Assembly (NCBI RefSeq): GCF_020741345.1 | Contig: NZ_DYZD01000371.1 | Location: forward strand, 1 to 37,655 | Length of the DNA stretch: 37,655 nt | Origin: Nocardiopsis listeri | GTDB lineage: Bacteria; Actinomycetota; Actinomycetes; Streptosporangiales; Streptosporangiaceae | Direction: 5' to 3' | Shown here: in pieces, positions 1 through 7,431 of the stretch | Numbering within the stretch: position 1 is the first letter of the stretch | Layout: each line of letters opens with the position of its first letter | Notes under the pieces: generated by a model | What the model saw: the letters and a program-made list of their open reading frames with translations, nothing else | Databases searched by the model: none | Told to the model about the DNA's origin: nothing | Translations under genes and position numbers: made by a program

Positions 1-757
1 TCTCGCGCAGATCGGTGACGTTCTGCCCGGCGAACTTCGACCAGGTCAGGCCGGTCGCCGAGATCATCAACACCCCCACCAGCAGCCACACGCCCACCAC
101 CGCGTGCCGAGAGACGGTGCGGGAGCGTCCGGTGGTGGGGCGCGCACGGCGGCGTCGGGTACGGCCCACCCACAGGGCCAGCCCGCCCAGGGCCACCACC
201 CACACCCAGCTCGCGGCGAGCTCGCTGTAGACGCGGCCCACCTCGCCCAGGTGCAGGTGGCGATGGAACCGGCTGATCCAGGTGCGTACGGGTAGCGCGC
301 CGCTGGTGCCGTAGCTCTCGCTCACCCCGACGACCTCGTCCCGGTACGGGTCGACGAACACCGCGGTCTGTGCGCCCGAGTGGGTGTCGGGGTCGTGGCC
401 GGGGACATCGAGCAGGACCCGGGTGGTGTCGCCGGGTTCGGTGGGTGGGCGCACCGAATCGGCCCGGGAACCGGAGAACTCCGCCTCGGCGGTGCGTACC
501 TGTCGGGTCAGGGGGACCGGGGTTCGGTCGATGCTTTCGGTGGTTTCGGGGACCCGCAGCAGGTCCTGGTAGAGGGCGTTCTCCAGTTGTGGGGTCCACA
601 CGTACAACAGCCCGGAGATGGCGGCCACGGCCACGAAGGGGGCGATGAGGACCCCGGCGTAGAAGTGCAGGCGCAGCACCAGGGGGCGCAGTCGCGCCCA
701 CACCCCCGGTGGTCGTACGGGGGCCGGGGGTTTCGGGGGTCGGCCGGGGGTGTCCAC
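1..757 (-). CDS. PepSY-associated TM helix protein (C-terminus beyond window)
   Basis: Reading leftward from a GTG at 757, the frame stays open to the window edge for about 252 codons, so the C-terminus is missing. GGAGG lies six bases before the GTG. A first membrane helix (about residues 27-47, following LRLHFYAGVL) is followed by a soluble PepSY-like stretch with a typical AVFVDPYRDEVVG segment. Two more helices come at about 175-195 (SWVWVVALGGLALWVG) and 218-240 (GVWLLVGVLMISATG). This order matches PepSY_TM proteins, which sit in the membrane and are often linked to iron or reductase functions. The substrate cannot be told. The gene is divergent from the thioesterase at 1078. Confidence 0.85.
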   Translation of the reverse strand, partial: MDTPGRPPKPPAPVRPPGVWARLRPLVLRLHFYAGVLIAPFVAVAAISGLLYVWTPQLENALYQDLLRVPETTESIDRTPVPLTRQVRTAEAEFSGSRADSVRPPTEPGDTTRVLLDVPGHDPDTHSGAQTAVFVDPYRDEVVGVSESYGTSGALPVRTWISRFHRHLHLGEVGRVYSELAASWVWVVALGGLALWVGRTRRRRARPTTGRSRTVSRHAVVGVWLLVGVLMISATGLTWSKFAGQNVTDLRE

Positions 758-1077
758 GAGGTGCCTCCAAAGCGTGGTGATCGGTGCTCGACCACTCATG
801 TCGCTCAGGGCGGGTGTGGGGTTCCCGTGAAGGGGAGGGCTTTTCGGCGCTTCGGTTCGGGGACACCGATGGTTTCCGGGTGTAGGTGCCCGGGTGGGGC
901 GGGCAGGCGGGGTGGTAGGGCCGTTGCGGTCCGGTGTCGAGAAAGTTCCGGGGCGGTGAGGGGCGTATGCGAGTTCGGTCACGGGGAGGAGGCGGGTGGG
1001 TGCTCCCGGTGGTCCGAAAATTATTACCGACTGGTAGGTTCGCTTTGTTACCCGTAAGTAGGAAGGCGAGCAGACCC
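758..1077. other. Intergenic region between divergent pepSY and thioesterase genes
   Basis: These 320 bp hold no convincing gene. Most is G-rich, but 1017-1060 is a clear AT-rich island just before the thioesterase start. It holds two short inverted repeats: TACC-N4-GGTA at 1025-1036 and TTACCCGTAA at 1048-1057. They could mark a promoter and operator. I cannot assign convincing -35 and -10 hexamers. Confidence 0.4.
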
Positions 1078-1818
1078 GTGTACGAGGGCGCCCTGACCCG
1101 GCTCAGACCCATACCCCACAGCCGTTTCCGGCTCTTCGTCCTGCACCACGCGGGCGGCTCGCACCTGGGGTACCGCGGGTGGGTCCGGCACTTTCCCTCC
1201 GACTGGGAGATCTGCCTGGTGGACGCCCCCGGGCGGGCACGCAGGTCAGGCGAGGAACCCTTCCGCGAGGCCGGATCCCTGGCCGATCACCTGTGCGACA
1301 TCGTGCGCCCCGAGCTCGACCGCCCCTACGGGCTGTTCGGACACAGCATGGGCGCCCTGCTCGCCTACGAGATGACCCGACGCCTGACCGAAACCCCGCC
1401 CACCTGGTTGGGCGCCTCCGCCTGGAGCCCCGTCCCCGGCCCCGAACGCGCCGAACCCCGGCACCGAGTACCTTCCGGGCGTCTGCGTGAGGCCATCGCC
1501 GCGATGGGCGGTACCCCGCGCCACGCGCTGGAGGACCCCGAACTGTGGGCCTACGTCGAACCGCTGGTCCGCGCCGACCTGCAGGTGGTCGACACCTGGA
1601 GCCCCGACCCCGGAGCCGAGCCCCTGAACGTCCCGCTGTCGGTCTTCGGGGGCGCCGAAGACCTCGGCATGACACCGGAGCGCCTGTCCGGCTGGGCCGA
1701 CCACGTCCAAGGAGACTTCGCCCACCACACCCTGCCCGGTGGCCACTTCTACTTCACCGGTCGTACCGGTGATCTGGTCGCCCGCATCACCAAGGACATC
1801 CAGGCCGTCCTGCCCTGA
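1078..1818 (+). CDS. Type II thioesterase (alpha/beta hydrolase)
   Basis: The 246-residue protein matches stand-alone thioesterases (TEII) that clear mis-primed or stalled acyl groups from NRPS and PKS carrier proteins. Visible signatures are the N-terminal LFVLHHAGGS oxyanion region, DAPGRARRSGEE, the nucleophile elbow FGHSMG with Ser90, a candidate acid Asp195 in GGAEDLGM, and catalytic His223 in GGHFYF. Length is normal for the family. I chose the GTG at 1078 because the homology begins there and GGAAGG lies 11 bases upstream; the frame is open further up to 934. No NRPS or PKS gene lies in the window, so it is either an orphan or acts in trans on assembly lines elsewhere. An AT-rich promoter-like island precedes it. 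Confidence 0.88.
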   Translation: MYEGALTRLRPIPHSRFRLFVLHHAGGSHLGYRGWVRHFPSDWEICLVDAPGRARRSGEEPFREAGSLADHLCDIVRPELDRPYGLFGHSMGALLAYEMTRRLTETPPTWLGASAWSPVPGPERAEPRHRVPSGRLREAIAAMGGTPRHALEDPELWAYVEPLVRADLQVVDTWSPDPGAEPLNVPLSVFGGAEDLGMTPERLSGWADHVQGDFAHHTLPGGHFYFTGRTGDLVARITKDIQAVLP

Positions 1819-1978
1819 GCCCCGGGACTCGTCCACAGGCCCTCCCCCGGTGGTGGCGCGGTGGGCCCACGACCGGCTCTGGAAAAAAACCTTCACGCGG
1901 ATGTCGAGAACCCGTGGCCCGCTTCGTCCCAGGGGTGAACGCGACCATCATGGGTCGCGCAGAGCGAGGAGGAACACC

Positions 1979-2386
1979 ATGGCCAAGTACCTGTTGCTCA
2001 AGCACTACCGGGGCGCTCCGGCGGCGGTCAACGACGTGCCCATGGACCAGTGGACGTCGCAGGAGATCTCAGCGCACGTGCGGTACATGCGCGACTTCGC
2101 CGACCGGTTGGAGGAGACCGGGGAGTTCGTCGACGCCCAGGCCCTGGCCCCCGAGGGCACGTTCGTGCGCTACGACGGCGAGGGTCGGCCGCCGGTCACC
2201 GACGGCCCCTTCGCCGAGACCAAGGACCTCATCGCCGGGTGGATGGTCATCGACGTCGACAGTCGTGAACGCGCCCTGGAACTGGCCGCGGAGCTGTCGG
2301 CGGCCCCCGGGGCCGGCGGGCAGCCCGTCCATGAGTGGCTGGAGCTGCGCCCGTTCCTGACCGAGCCGCCCACCATCGAGGACTGA
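1979..2386 (+). CDS. DGPF/YCII-domain protein
   Basis: The 135-residue cytoplasmic protein begins MAKYLLLKHYRG and contains the diagnostic DGPFAETKDLIAGW segment of DGPF (YCII-related) proteins, a ferredoxin-like fold whose biochemical role is unsettled. AGGAGG sits just before the ATG. The stop is four bases before the GTG of the sigma factor at 2391, so the two are surely cotranscribed. This pair is the hallmark of the ECF42 group, where DGPF genes are both neighbours and usual targets of the sigma factor. Function beyond that association is not visible from the sequence. Confidence 0.92.
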   Translation: MAKYLLLKHYRGAPAAVNDVPMDQWTSQEISAHVRYMRDFADRLEETGEFVDAQALAPEGTFVRYDGEGRPPVTDGPFAETKDLIAGWMVIDVDSRERALELAAELSAAPGAGGQPVHEWLELRPFLTEPPTIED

Positions 2387-2390
2387 GCCG

Positions 2391-3536
2391 GTGGACGAGG
2401 TCCTGCTGCGCAGCCTCACCCCGAGCGTCCTGACGATCCTGGTCCGCCGCGGAGCCGACTTCGCGGCGGCCGAGGACGCCGTGCAGGACGCCCTGGTCGA
2501 AGCCCTTCGCGTGTGGCCCACCGACCCGCCCCGGGACGTCAAGGGGTGGCTGGTCACCGTGGCCTGGCGCCGGTTCCTCGACGCGGCGCGCTCCGAGAGC
2601 GCCCGCCGTCGACGAGAGGAGATCCTCCAGGAGGAACCGGCACCGGGGTCGGCGTCCGCGGTGGACGACACACTCCGGCTGTACTTCCTGTGCGCCCACC
2701 CGTCGCTGACCCCCTCGTCGGCGATCGCGCTCACCCTGCGCGCGGTCGGGGGATTGACCACCCGTCAGATCGCCCACGCCTACCTGGTGCCCGAGACGAC
2801 CATGGCCCAGCGCATCAGCCGGGCCAAGCGCACCGTGGCCGGGGTGCGCCTGGACCGTCCCGGTGACGCTGCCACCGTGCTGCGCGTCCTCTACCTGGTC
2901 TTCAACGAGGGCTACTCCGGCGAGGTCGATCTCGCCGCCGAGGCGATCCGACTCACCCGCCGACTCCACACCGCCTTGGACCACCCGGAGTCGGCCGGGC
3001 TGCTCGCCCTCATGCTGTTGCACCACGCCAGGCGCTCCGCGCGGATCACACCCGAGGGGGCACTGGTACCGCTCGCCGAACAGGATCGGCGTCTTTGGGA
3101 CACCGGGGCGATCTCCGAGGGGGTCGGGATCCTGCAGGCGGCCCTGGCCCGGGACCGGTTGGGCGAGTACCAGGCCCAGGCCGCCATCGCCGCCCTGCAC
3201 GCCGACGCGCCCAGGGCCGAGGAGACCGATTGGGCGCAGATCGTGGAGTGGTACGACGAACTCGTACGACTGAACGGGAGCCCGGTGGTGCGGCTGAACC
3301 GAGCGGTGGCCGTCGGTGAGGCCGAGGGTCCGGACGCCGGTCTGGCGGCGCTCGCCGGGCTGGACGAGTCGCTGCCCCGCCACAGCGCGGTGGCGGCGCA
3401 TCTGCGTGAGCGTGCCGGCGACCTGGACACGGCGGCCCGGCTGTACGCCGAAGCCGCCCACAGGGCCACCAACCTGGCCGAACGCGAACACCTGACGCGC
3501 CGGGCGGCACGTCTCAACCGGCGCCGGGAGCGCTGA
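2391..3536 (+). CDS. ECF sigma factor with C-terminal helical extension (ECF42-like)
   Basis: At 381 residues it is about twice a normal ECF sigma factor. Region 2 lies at about residues 10-75 (RGADFAAAEDAVQDALVEAL), with the core-binding DVKGWLVTVAWRRFLD segment. Region 4 is at about 110-160 (LTTRQIAHAYLVPETTMAQRISRAKR). The rest is a helical, TPR-like extension containing YLVFNEGYSG and an RLNRAVAV stretch typical of ECF42. In that group the extension replaces an anti-sigma factor; none is encoded here. GTG start, directly behind the DGPF gene. The signal it senses is unknown. Confidence 0.9.
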   Translation: MDEVLLRSLTPSVLTILVRRGADFAAAEDAVQDALVEALRVWPTDPPRDVKGWLVTVAWRRFLDAARSESARRRREEILQEEPAPGSASAVDDTLRLYFLCAHPSLTPSSAIALTLRAVGGLTTRQIAHAYLVPETTMAQRISRAKRTVAGVRLDRPGDAATVLRVLYLVFNEGYSGEVDLAAEAIRLTRRLHTALDHPESAGLLALMLLHHARRSARITPEGALVPLAEQDRRLWDTGAISEGVGILQAALARDRLGEYQAQAAIAALHADAPRAEETDWAQIVEWYDELVRLNGSPVVRLNRAVAVGEAEGPDAGLAALAGLDESLPRHSAVAAHLRERAGDLDTAARLYAEAAHRATNLAEREHLTRRAARLNRRRER

Positions 3537-3552
3537 GGTTCGACTCGCGCGC

Positions 3553-3566
3553 GTCCTGGGAAGGAC
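3553..3566 (+). terminator. Weak hairpin after the sigma factor gene
   Basis: GTCCT-GGGA-AGGAC forms a short 5-bp stem in the 55-base gap between the convergent sigma factor and GH13 genes. There is no T-run. It may contribute to termination, but the stem is small and could be chance. Confidence 0.25.
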
Positions 3567-3591
3567 CCGTGCCGCCCGTGTCCGAGGCCCC

Positions 3592-5430
3592 TCAGCCGAT
3601 GGTGGGCAGGGTGCCGGTGCCCACGGCCACGACGAACCCCGGGCCGTCGGCCTCCAGCGCCACCTCGCCGTCCAGGCGGGCCTTGACCCCGCCGTCGCCC
3701 TCGACCACCTTCAGGTCCCGGGCGTCCAGGTCGTCCAGGGCACAACCCACCTCTTCGTGCGGTCCATCGGTCAGGTGCACCAGCACCACCTGCTCGCCCA
3801 GGGTGCGCAGGAACGTCATGTGGTGCTCACCGGAGTCCAACCAGCGCAGACCGCCCGACTGCAGCGCCGGCACCTCTCGGTGCAGCGCCAACAGTCGACG
3901 GTGGGCCGCCAGCACCTCGGTGTCCCAGTCCTCGGTCCGGTGCCAGGGCATCGTGCGGCGTGAGTTCTCCCCATCGCGCCCCAGCAGTCCGATCTCGTCA
4001 CCGGCGAACACGAACGGAACCCCGGGCAGCGTGGCCTGGGCGGCCACGCCCACCGTCTGGCGCACCGCGTCGCCCACCACGGTGCGAAAACGCGCCGAGT
4101 CGTGGGTGCTCAGCGCGTTCACGCTGTGCGTGCGCACCCGCCAGGGCAGCCCCGCGTTGGCGGCCCGCAGCGCCCGCACCGCTTCGGCGGCCCCACTGGA
4201 GGGCAGCGGGGCCGAGGTGTGGGTGGCCGCGTACCGAACCCCCTCGGGGCCGGTGTTCAACCACGCCCACACCGGACGGGTGAACCCGGCGTAGTTCATC
4301 ACACCGTGCCAGCCGTCGTGTCGGGTGTCCGGTCCGGCGTCGTAGAAGTGCTCGGCCAGCAACCAGGCCCGTGGGGCGGTCTCGCGCATACGTGCGGCGA
4401 TCTCGCCGGAGACCTCGTGGTTGAGGTCCAGCGCGCCCAGGCGACCGGTCATGTTGGCCACGTCGATCCGCCACCCGTCCAGCGGATCCTCACCGACCAG
4501 GCGCGAGACCAGGACCGAGTCATCGGCCCCGTACACGCGCTCGCGCAGCTCGCCGTCGGTGTAGTCGAGCTTGGGCAGGGAGCGCACTCCCAGCCAGCTC
4601 ACGTACTCCTCGGGGTGAGAGGTGAAGTGGTAGAAGCCGGCCTCGGGCGAGTCGGCGTCGGCCTTGGCGGCCAGGAACCACTCGTGCTCGTCGCCGGTGT
4701 GGTTGGTGGTCAGATCGCCCATCACCCGCATGCCGCGCGCGTGCGCCTCACGCACCAGGGCGGTCAGTGCCGCGTCGCCGCCCAACCAGGGATCGACCTC
4801 GTCGAAGGAGGAGGCGTCGTAGCGATGGGTGGACCCGGCGGGGAAGAAGGGGGTCAGGTACACCACCTCGGCGCCCAGGTCGGCCAGGTGGTCCAGGTGC
4901 CGCCGCACCCCCTCCAGGGTGCCGCCGTAGAACTCCCGGGACGCCAGGAGGCCGGACCCGGCGGGTTCGTGGTCCCAGTCCCGGGGCACGGCCCACTCGG
5001 GGTGGTCGGTCGGGGAGTCGACGGAGTCGTCGTCGCGGGCGAAGCGGTCGGGGAAGATCTGGTAGACGGTGGTCGCCGGCACCCAGTCGGGCGGGGCGGG
5101 GGAGTCCAGGAGCCGGAAGTCGCCGTCGTCGGTGACCTCATGGTCGTGCGGGCCCTCCTGGTTCAGCCAGGTGTAGTGGCGATCGCGCACGATGGCGAAC
5201 CGGTAGGTGGTGACCACCTCCAGCCGGGGCAGGTCCACGCCGTACCAGCTCACCCCGTCGGCCCGGTGTTCCGGACGGGCCTCGATGAGCACGGCCTCGC
5301 CGTCCTCCACCACGCGTGCGTACACCCCGTCGGCACCGCCGGGCACCCGTACCCGCACGTGGACGCGGTCCCCGTTCGCGGTCAGGTAGTCGGGGGATCC
5401 GTCGTGATGGGGGTCGTGGCTGAACCGCAT
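3592..5430 (-). CDS. GH13 alpha-amylase family glycosidase
   Basis: The 612-residue protein is a GH13 enzyme acting on alpha-glucans or malto-oligosaccharides, similar to cyclomaltodextrinases and neopullulanases. An N-terminal beta-sandwich (about 1-110) precedes the barrel. The four GH13 motifs are present: GDLTTNHTGD (about 239), GWRIDVAN with nucleophile Asp323, WLLAEHFYD with acid Glu360, and LSTHDSARF with Asp444. No signal peptide is seen, so it is probably cytoplasmic. I chose the ATG at 5430 because GGAG lies nine bases upstream; the TTG at 5445 overlaps that ribosome site. Repeated CTTG-type half-sites upstream suggest maltose-type LacI control. The exact substrate cannot be fixed. 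Confidence 0.93.
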   Translation of the reverse strand: MRFSHDPHHDGSPDYLTANGDRVHVRVRVPGGADGVYARVVEDGEAVLIEARPEHRADGVSWYGVDLPRLEVVTTYRFAIVRDRHYTWLNQEGPHDHEVTDDGDFRLLDSPAPPDWVPATTVYQIFPDRFARDDDSVDSPTDHPEWAVPRDWDHEPAGSGLLASREFYGGTLEGVRRHLDHLADLGAEVVYLTPFFPAGSTHRYDASSFDEVDPWLGGDAALTALVREAHARGMRVMGDLTTNHTGDEHEWFLAAKADADSPEAGFYHFTSHPEEYVSWLGVRSLPKLDYTDGELRERVYGADDSVLVSRLVGEDPLDGWRIDVANMTGRLGALDLNHEVSGEIAARMRETAPRAWLLAEHFYDAGPDTRHDGWHGVMNYAGFTRPVWAWLNTGPEGVRYAATHTSAPLPSSGAAEAVRALRAANAGLPWRVRTHSVNALSTHDSARFRTVVGDAVRQTVGVAAQATLPGVPFVFAGDEIGLLGRDGENSRRTMPWHRTEDWDTEVLAAHRRLLALHREVPALQSGGLRWLDSGEHHMTFLRTLGEQVVLVHLTDGPHEEVGCALDDLDARDLKVVEGDGGVKARLDGEVALEADGPGFVVAVGTGTLPTIG

Positions 5431-5475
5431 GTGGGGACACTCCAATGAGGCCGGTTGGAAGAATCCCTCACATCA

Positions 5476-5525
5476 TTGCAAGAAAATGTCGCTTGTGCGA
5501 AAGGGTTTTCGCCGCATTCTTGCGG
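5476..5525 (-). promoter_or_regulatory. Candidate LacI/MalR-type operator region of the GH13 gene
   Basis: The leader of the GH13 gene has TTGCAAG (5476-5482), CTTGTGC (5492-5498) and TTCTTGCGG (5517-5525), which pair as inverted CAAG/CTTG half-sites. A GCGAAA-GGGT-TTTCGC palindrome lies at 5497-5512. Streptomyces maltose regulators of the LacI family bind repeated CTTGCAG-like motifs, so control by maltodextrin is plausible. No LacI gene is in the window. Confidence 0.35.
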
Positions 5526-5534
5526 TAAAGGTGC

Positions 5535-5576
5535 GGAGGTCGTCGGAGCCGGAACCCGTCGGCTCCGACGACCTTC
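5535..5576 (-). terminator. Strong hairpin after the GH6 cellulase gene
   Basis: A perfect 14-bp stem, AGGTCGTCGGAGCC paired with GGCTCCGACGACCT, extends by one G-T and one G-C pair and closes a 10-base loop. It lies 35 bases past the GH6 stop and before the GH13 leader. It should end the cellulase transcript and isolate the two minus-strand genes. Confidence 0.85.
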
Positions 5577-5610
5577 CTCGCACGGCGGGAACCGGCCGCC
5601 GTGCGTCCGG

Positions 5611-6597
5611 TCAGCCTCCGGTGTTGTCGGCCAGCTCAAAGGCGATGTCGGGGATGAAGGACCCGGCCGGTCCCGCGCACCCGTCGGCCTCACCGGGCAG
5701 CTTCACCCACACGAAGGCGTCCACGACCGGGCTGCCGGTGTCGGCGGTGGTCGCGGTGCCCAGGGCGCGGCCGGGCGGGTCGCACCACTCGCTGTCCTCG
5801 GAGGGCCCGTTGCCGTTGCGGCTGGTGTCCACGATCGCGGTCAGGTCCAGGCCGGAGGCGGCCACGATGGCCTCGGCGTAGGCGACCTCGTCGGCGGTCG
5901 TGCGGTAGTTGGAGGTGTTGGTGGCGATGCCGTGGGCGTTTTGGCCCGCGTCCACGCCGTGCAGCAGTTCGGCGACGTCCTCGGGCGCGTGCCAGTCCGA
6001 GTGGCCGATGTCGAGGTAGACGCGTGCCTGGTCGGAGGCCTCGCGCAGGGTGCCGCCGGCGTAGGCGATGGAGTCCATGACCTCGGCGGGTGGTTGGCCC
6101 TCGCAGGTGCCCATGAGCGACAGGGCGTCGGGTTCGATCACGATGGTGGCGGGGCGACCGTCCAGGCCGGCGGCGAAGGAGTCGATCCAGGCGCGGTAGG
6201 ACTCGTGGTCGGGGGCGCCGCCGTCGCTGTGGTTGCCGCAGTCCCGGCCGGGGACGTTGTAGACGACCATGACCGGCACGGTGCCGTCGGCCTCGGCGGC
6301 CGAGGCCAGGGCGTCCACCTCGGCCTCGATGGTGCCGGGGTCGTGGTCGGCGAACCAGGTCGCCTGGGCCACACCCGCGATGCGCTCCTCGATGAGCGCG
6401 GCCCGCGGGTCGTCGGGGTTGTCGGCCACCCATTGGGCCGCGGAGGTCTCGGGGTTGACGTAGAACCCGCTCTCCCGGGTCACATCCGGTGCCTCCTCGG
6501 CGTGGGAGACGGTCTGTACGGGTGAGGCGCAGCCTGCGAGGAGCAGGCCCAGCGTCGCCGCGGTCACGGCTCCCACGGCCGTGCGTGGTGTTGTCAT
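5611..6597 (-). CDS. GH6 cellulase, lipoprotein
   Basis: The 328-residue GH6 enzyme should hydrolyse cellulose beta-1,4 bonds with inversion. An N-terminal hydrophobic signal ends in LLLAGC with lipobox Cys23, so it is predicted to be anchored on the outer face of the membrane. Family motifs are VVYNVPGRDCG with the general-acid position Asp119, VIEPDAL with Asp157, YLDIGHSDWH, TNTSNY, VDTSRNGNGP with Asp257, and WVKLPGEADG. There is no cellulose-binding module and the length is that of a bare catalytic domain. I chose the ATG at 6597 because the signal peptide starts there; GGAG lies ten bases upstream. A perfect CelR-type operator lies 54 bases upstream of the start. Confidence 0.93.
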   Translation of the reverse strand: MTTPRTAVGAVTAATLGLLLAGCASPVQTVSHAEEAPDVTRESGFYVNPETSAAQWVADNPDDPRAALIEERIAGVAQATWFADHDPGTIEAEVDALASAAEADGTVPVMVVYNVPGRDCGNHSDGGAPDHESYRAWIDSFAAGLDGRPATIVIEPDALSLMGTCEGQPPAEVMDSIAYAGGTLREASDQARVYLDIGHSDWHAPEDVAELLHGVDAGQNAHGIATNTSNYRTTADEVAYAEAIVAASGLDLTAIVDTSRNGNGPSEDSEWCDPPGRALGTATTADTGSPVVDAFVWVKLPGEADGCAGPAGSFIPDIAFELADNTGG

Positions 6598-6650
6598 CTC
6601 TCGTTCACTCCTGGCGGGTCGGAGTCGGGGGCAGAGTCGGGACAAGGGGT

Positions 6651-6664
6651 TGGGAGCGCTCCCA
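6651..6664 (-). promoter_or_regulatory. CelR operator of the GH6 cellulase gene
   Basis: TGGGAGCGCTCCCA is a perfect 14-bp palindrome identical to the consensus bound by CelR, the LacI-family repressor of cellulase genes in Thermobifida fusca, released by cellobiose. It lies upstream of the GH6 start, as in known CelR targets. The celR gene is not in this window. Confidence 0.9.
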
Positions 6665-6808
6665 GATTGGAACCCTAGCGACCGACGCGCTCCGTGTGAA
6701 GGGGGTCACGGAAAGCTCCCCTGGTCGGATCCCCCCGGTCCGCGCCCTGCGGGGCAAGGGATTCGTACTCATCCGGTAGCCCCCCTGTGCCGGTGGTTCG
6801 TATGGCGC

Positions 6809-6814
6809 TAACGT
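6809..6814 (+). promoter_or_regulatory. Candidate -10 box of the GNAT gene (leaderless)
   Basis: TAACGT lies exactly six bases before the ATG at 6821, placing the transcription start on the A of the start codon. There is no Shine-Dalgarno sequence, which fits leaderless expression. No clear -35 box is visible. Confidence 0.4.
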
Positions 6815-6820
6815 TGTGAT

Positions 6821-7342
6821 ATGAGCCTTGAGCTGCCAACCGACCGACTCCTGATCAGGGAGTGGGAGCTGGACGACGCCGAAGCGGCCCTGCGGGTGTA
6901 CGGGGCCGACGAGGTCGCGCACTGGCTGACGCCGGAATGGCAACCGGTGACCGACAACAGCGCCATGCGCTCGGTGCTCCACGCCTGGATCGAGGCGGGA
7001 CCGAACCTGATCCCACCCGCCGGGCGCTGGGCGATCGTTCGTAAGGAGGACGGAGAGCTGGTGGGAGGGCTTTCACTGAAGCTGCTCCCGCCCTTCGAGG
7101 AGGACTTCGAACTGACCTGGGCCCTTCGGCCGGAGGTGTGGGGCCAGGGGTATGCGACCGAGGCCAGCCGGGCCATCATCGCCTGGGCCTTCGAGCAGGG
7201 CATCGAGGAGGTGTTCGCGGTCGCCCGGCCCAAGAACGAGAGAGCCATCGCGGTGGCCCGAAGACTCGGCATGGAATGGGTCGGCGAGACCGAGAAGTAT
7301 TACAACATGCGTTTGCAGGTCTTCCGCCTGCGACCGGGATAG
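6821..7342 (+). CDS. GNAT-family N-acetyltransferase (RimJ/RimL type)
   Basis: The 173-residue protein begins LPTDRLLIREWELDDAEA, the usual opening of RimJ/RimL-type acetyltransferases. It carries the acetyl-CoA binding motif RPEVWGQGYATEA at about residues 103-115 and the closing NERAIAVARRLGMEWVGE segment. It transfers an acetyl group from acetyl-CoA to an amine, but the substrate (protein N-terminus or small molecule) cannot be read from the sequence. It is convergent with the methyltransferase gene across a strong hairpin. It lacks a Shine-Dalgarno sequence and may be leaderless. Confidence 0.9.
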   Translation: MSLELPTDRLLIREWELDDAEAALRVYGADEVAHWLTPEWQPVTDNSAMRSVLHAWIEAGPNLIPPAGRWAIVRKEDGELVGGLSLKLLPPFEEDFELTWALRPEVWGQGYATEASRAIIAWAFEQGIEEVFAVARPKNERAIAVARRLGMEWVGETEKYYNMRLQVFRLRPG

Positions 7343-7362
7343 TCCCACCTTGCACAGGCACG

Positions 7363-7389
7363 GGGTCCGCCGGAGGCATCGACGGACCC
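7363..7389. terminator. Bidirectional hairpin between GNAT and methyltransferase genes
   Basis: GGGTCCG (7363-7369) and CGGACCC (7383-7389) form a perfect 7-bp stem with a 13-base loop, midway between the two convergent stops at 7342 and 7432. It can serve both transcripts. Confidence 0.6.
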
Positions 7390-7431
7390 TTCGCCGTGAC
7401 GGCTCGCCGCCCCGCCCATGATCGCGCCGGC

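Noticed and set aside
1861..1870. GTGGGCCCAC palindrome after the thioesterase gene as a terminator
   Set aside because: It has no loop and could not form a stable hairpin. An A-run follows later, but without a stem beside it.
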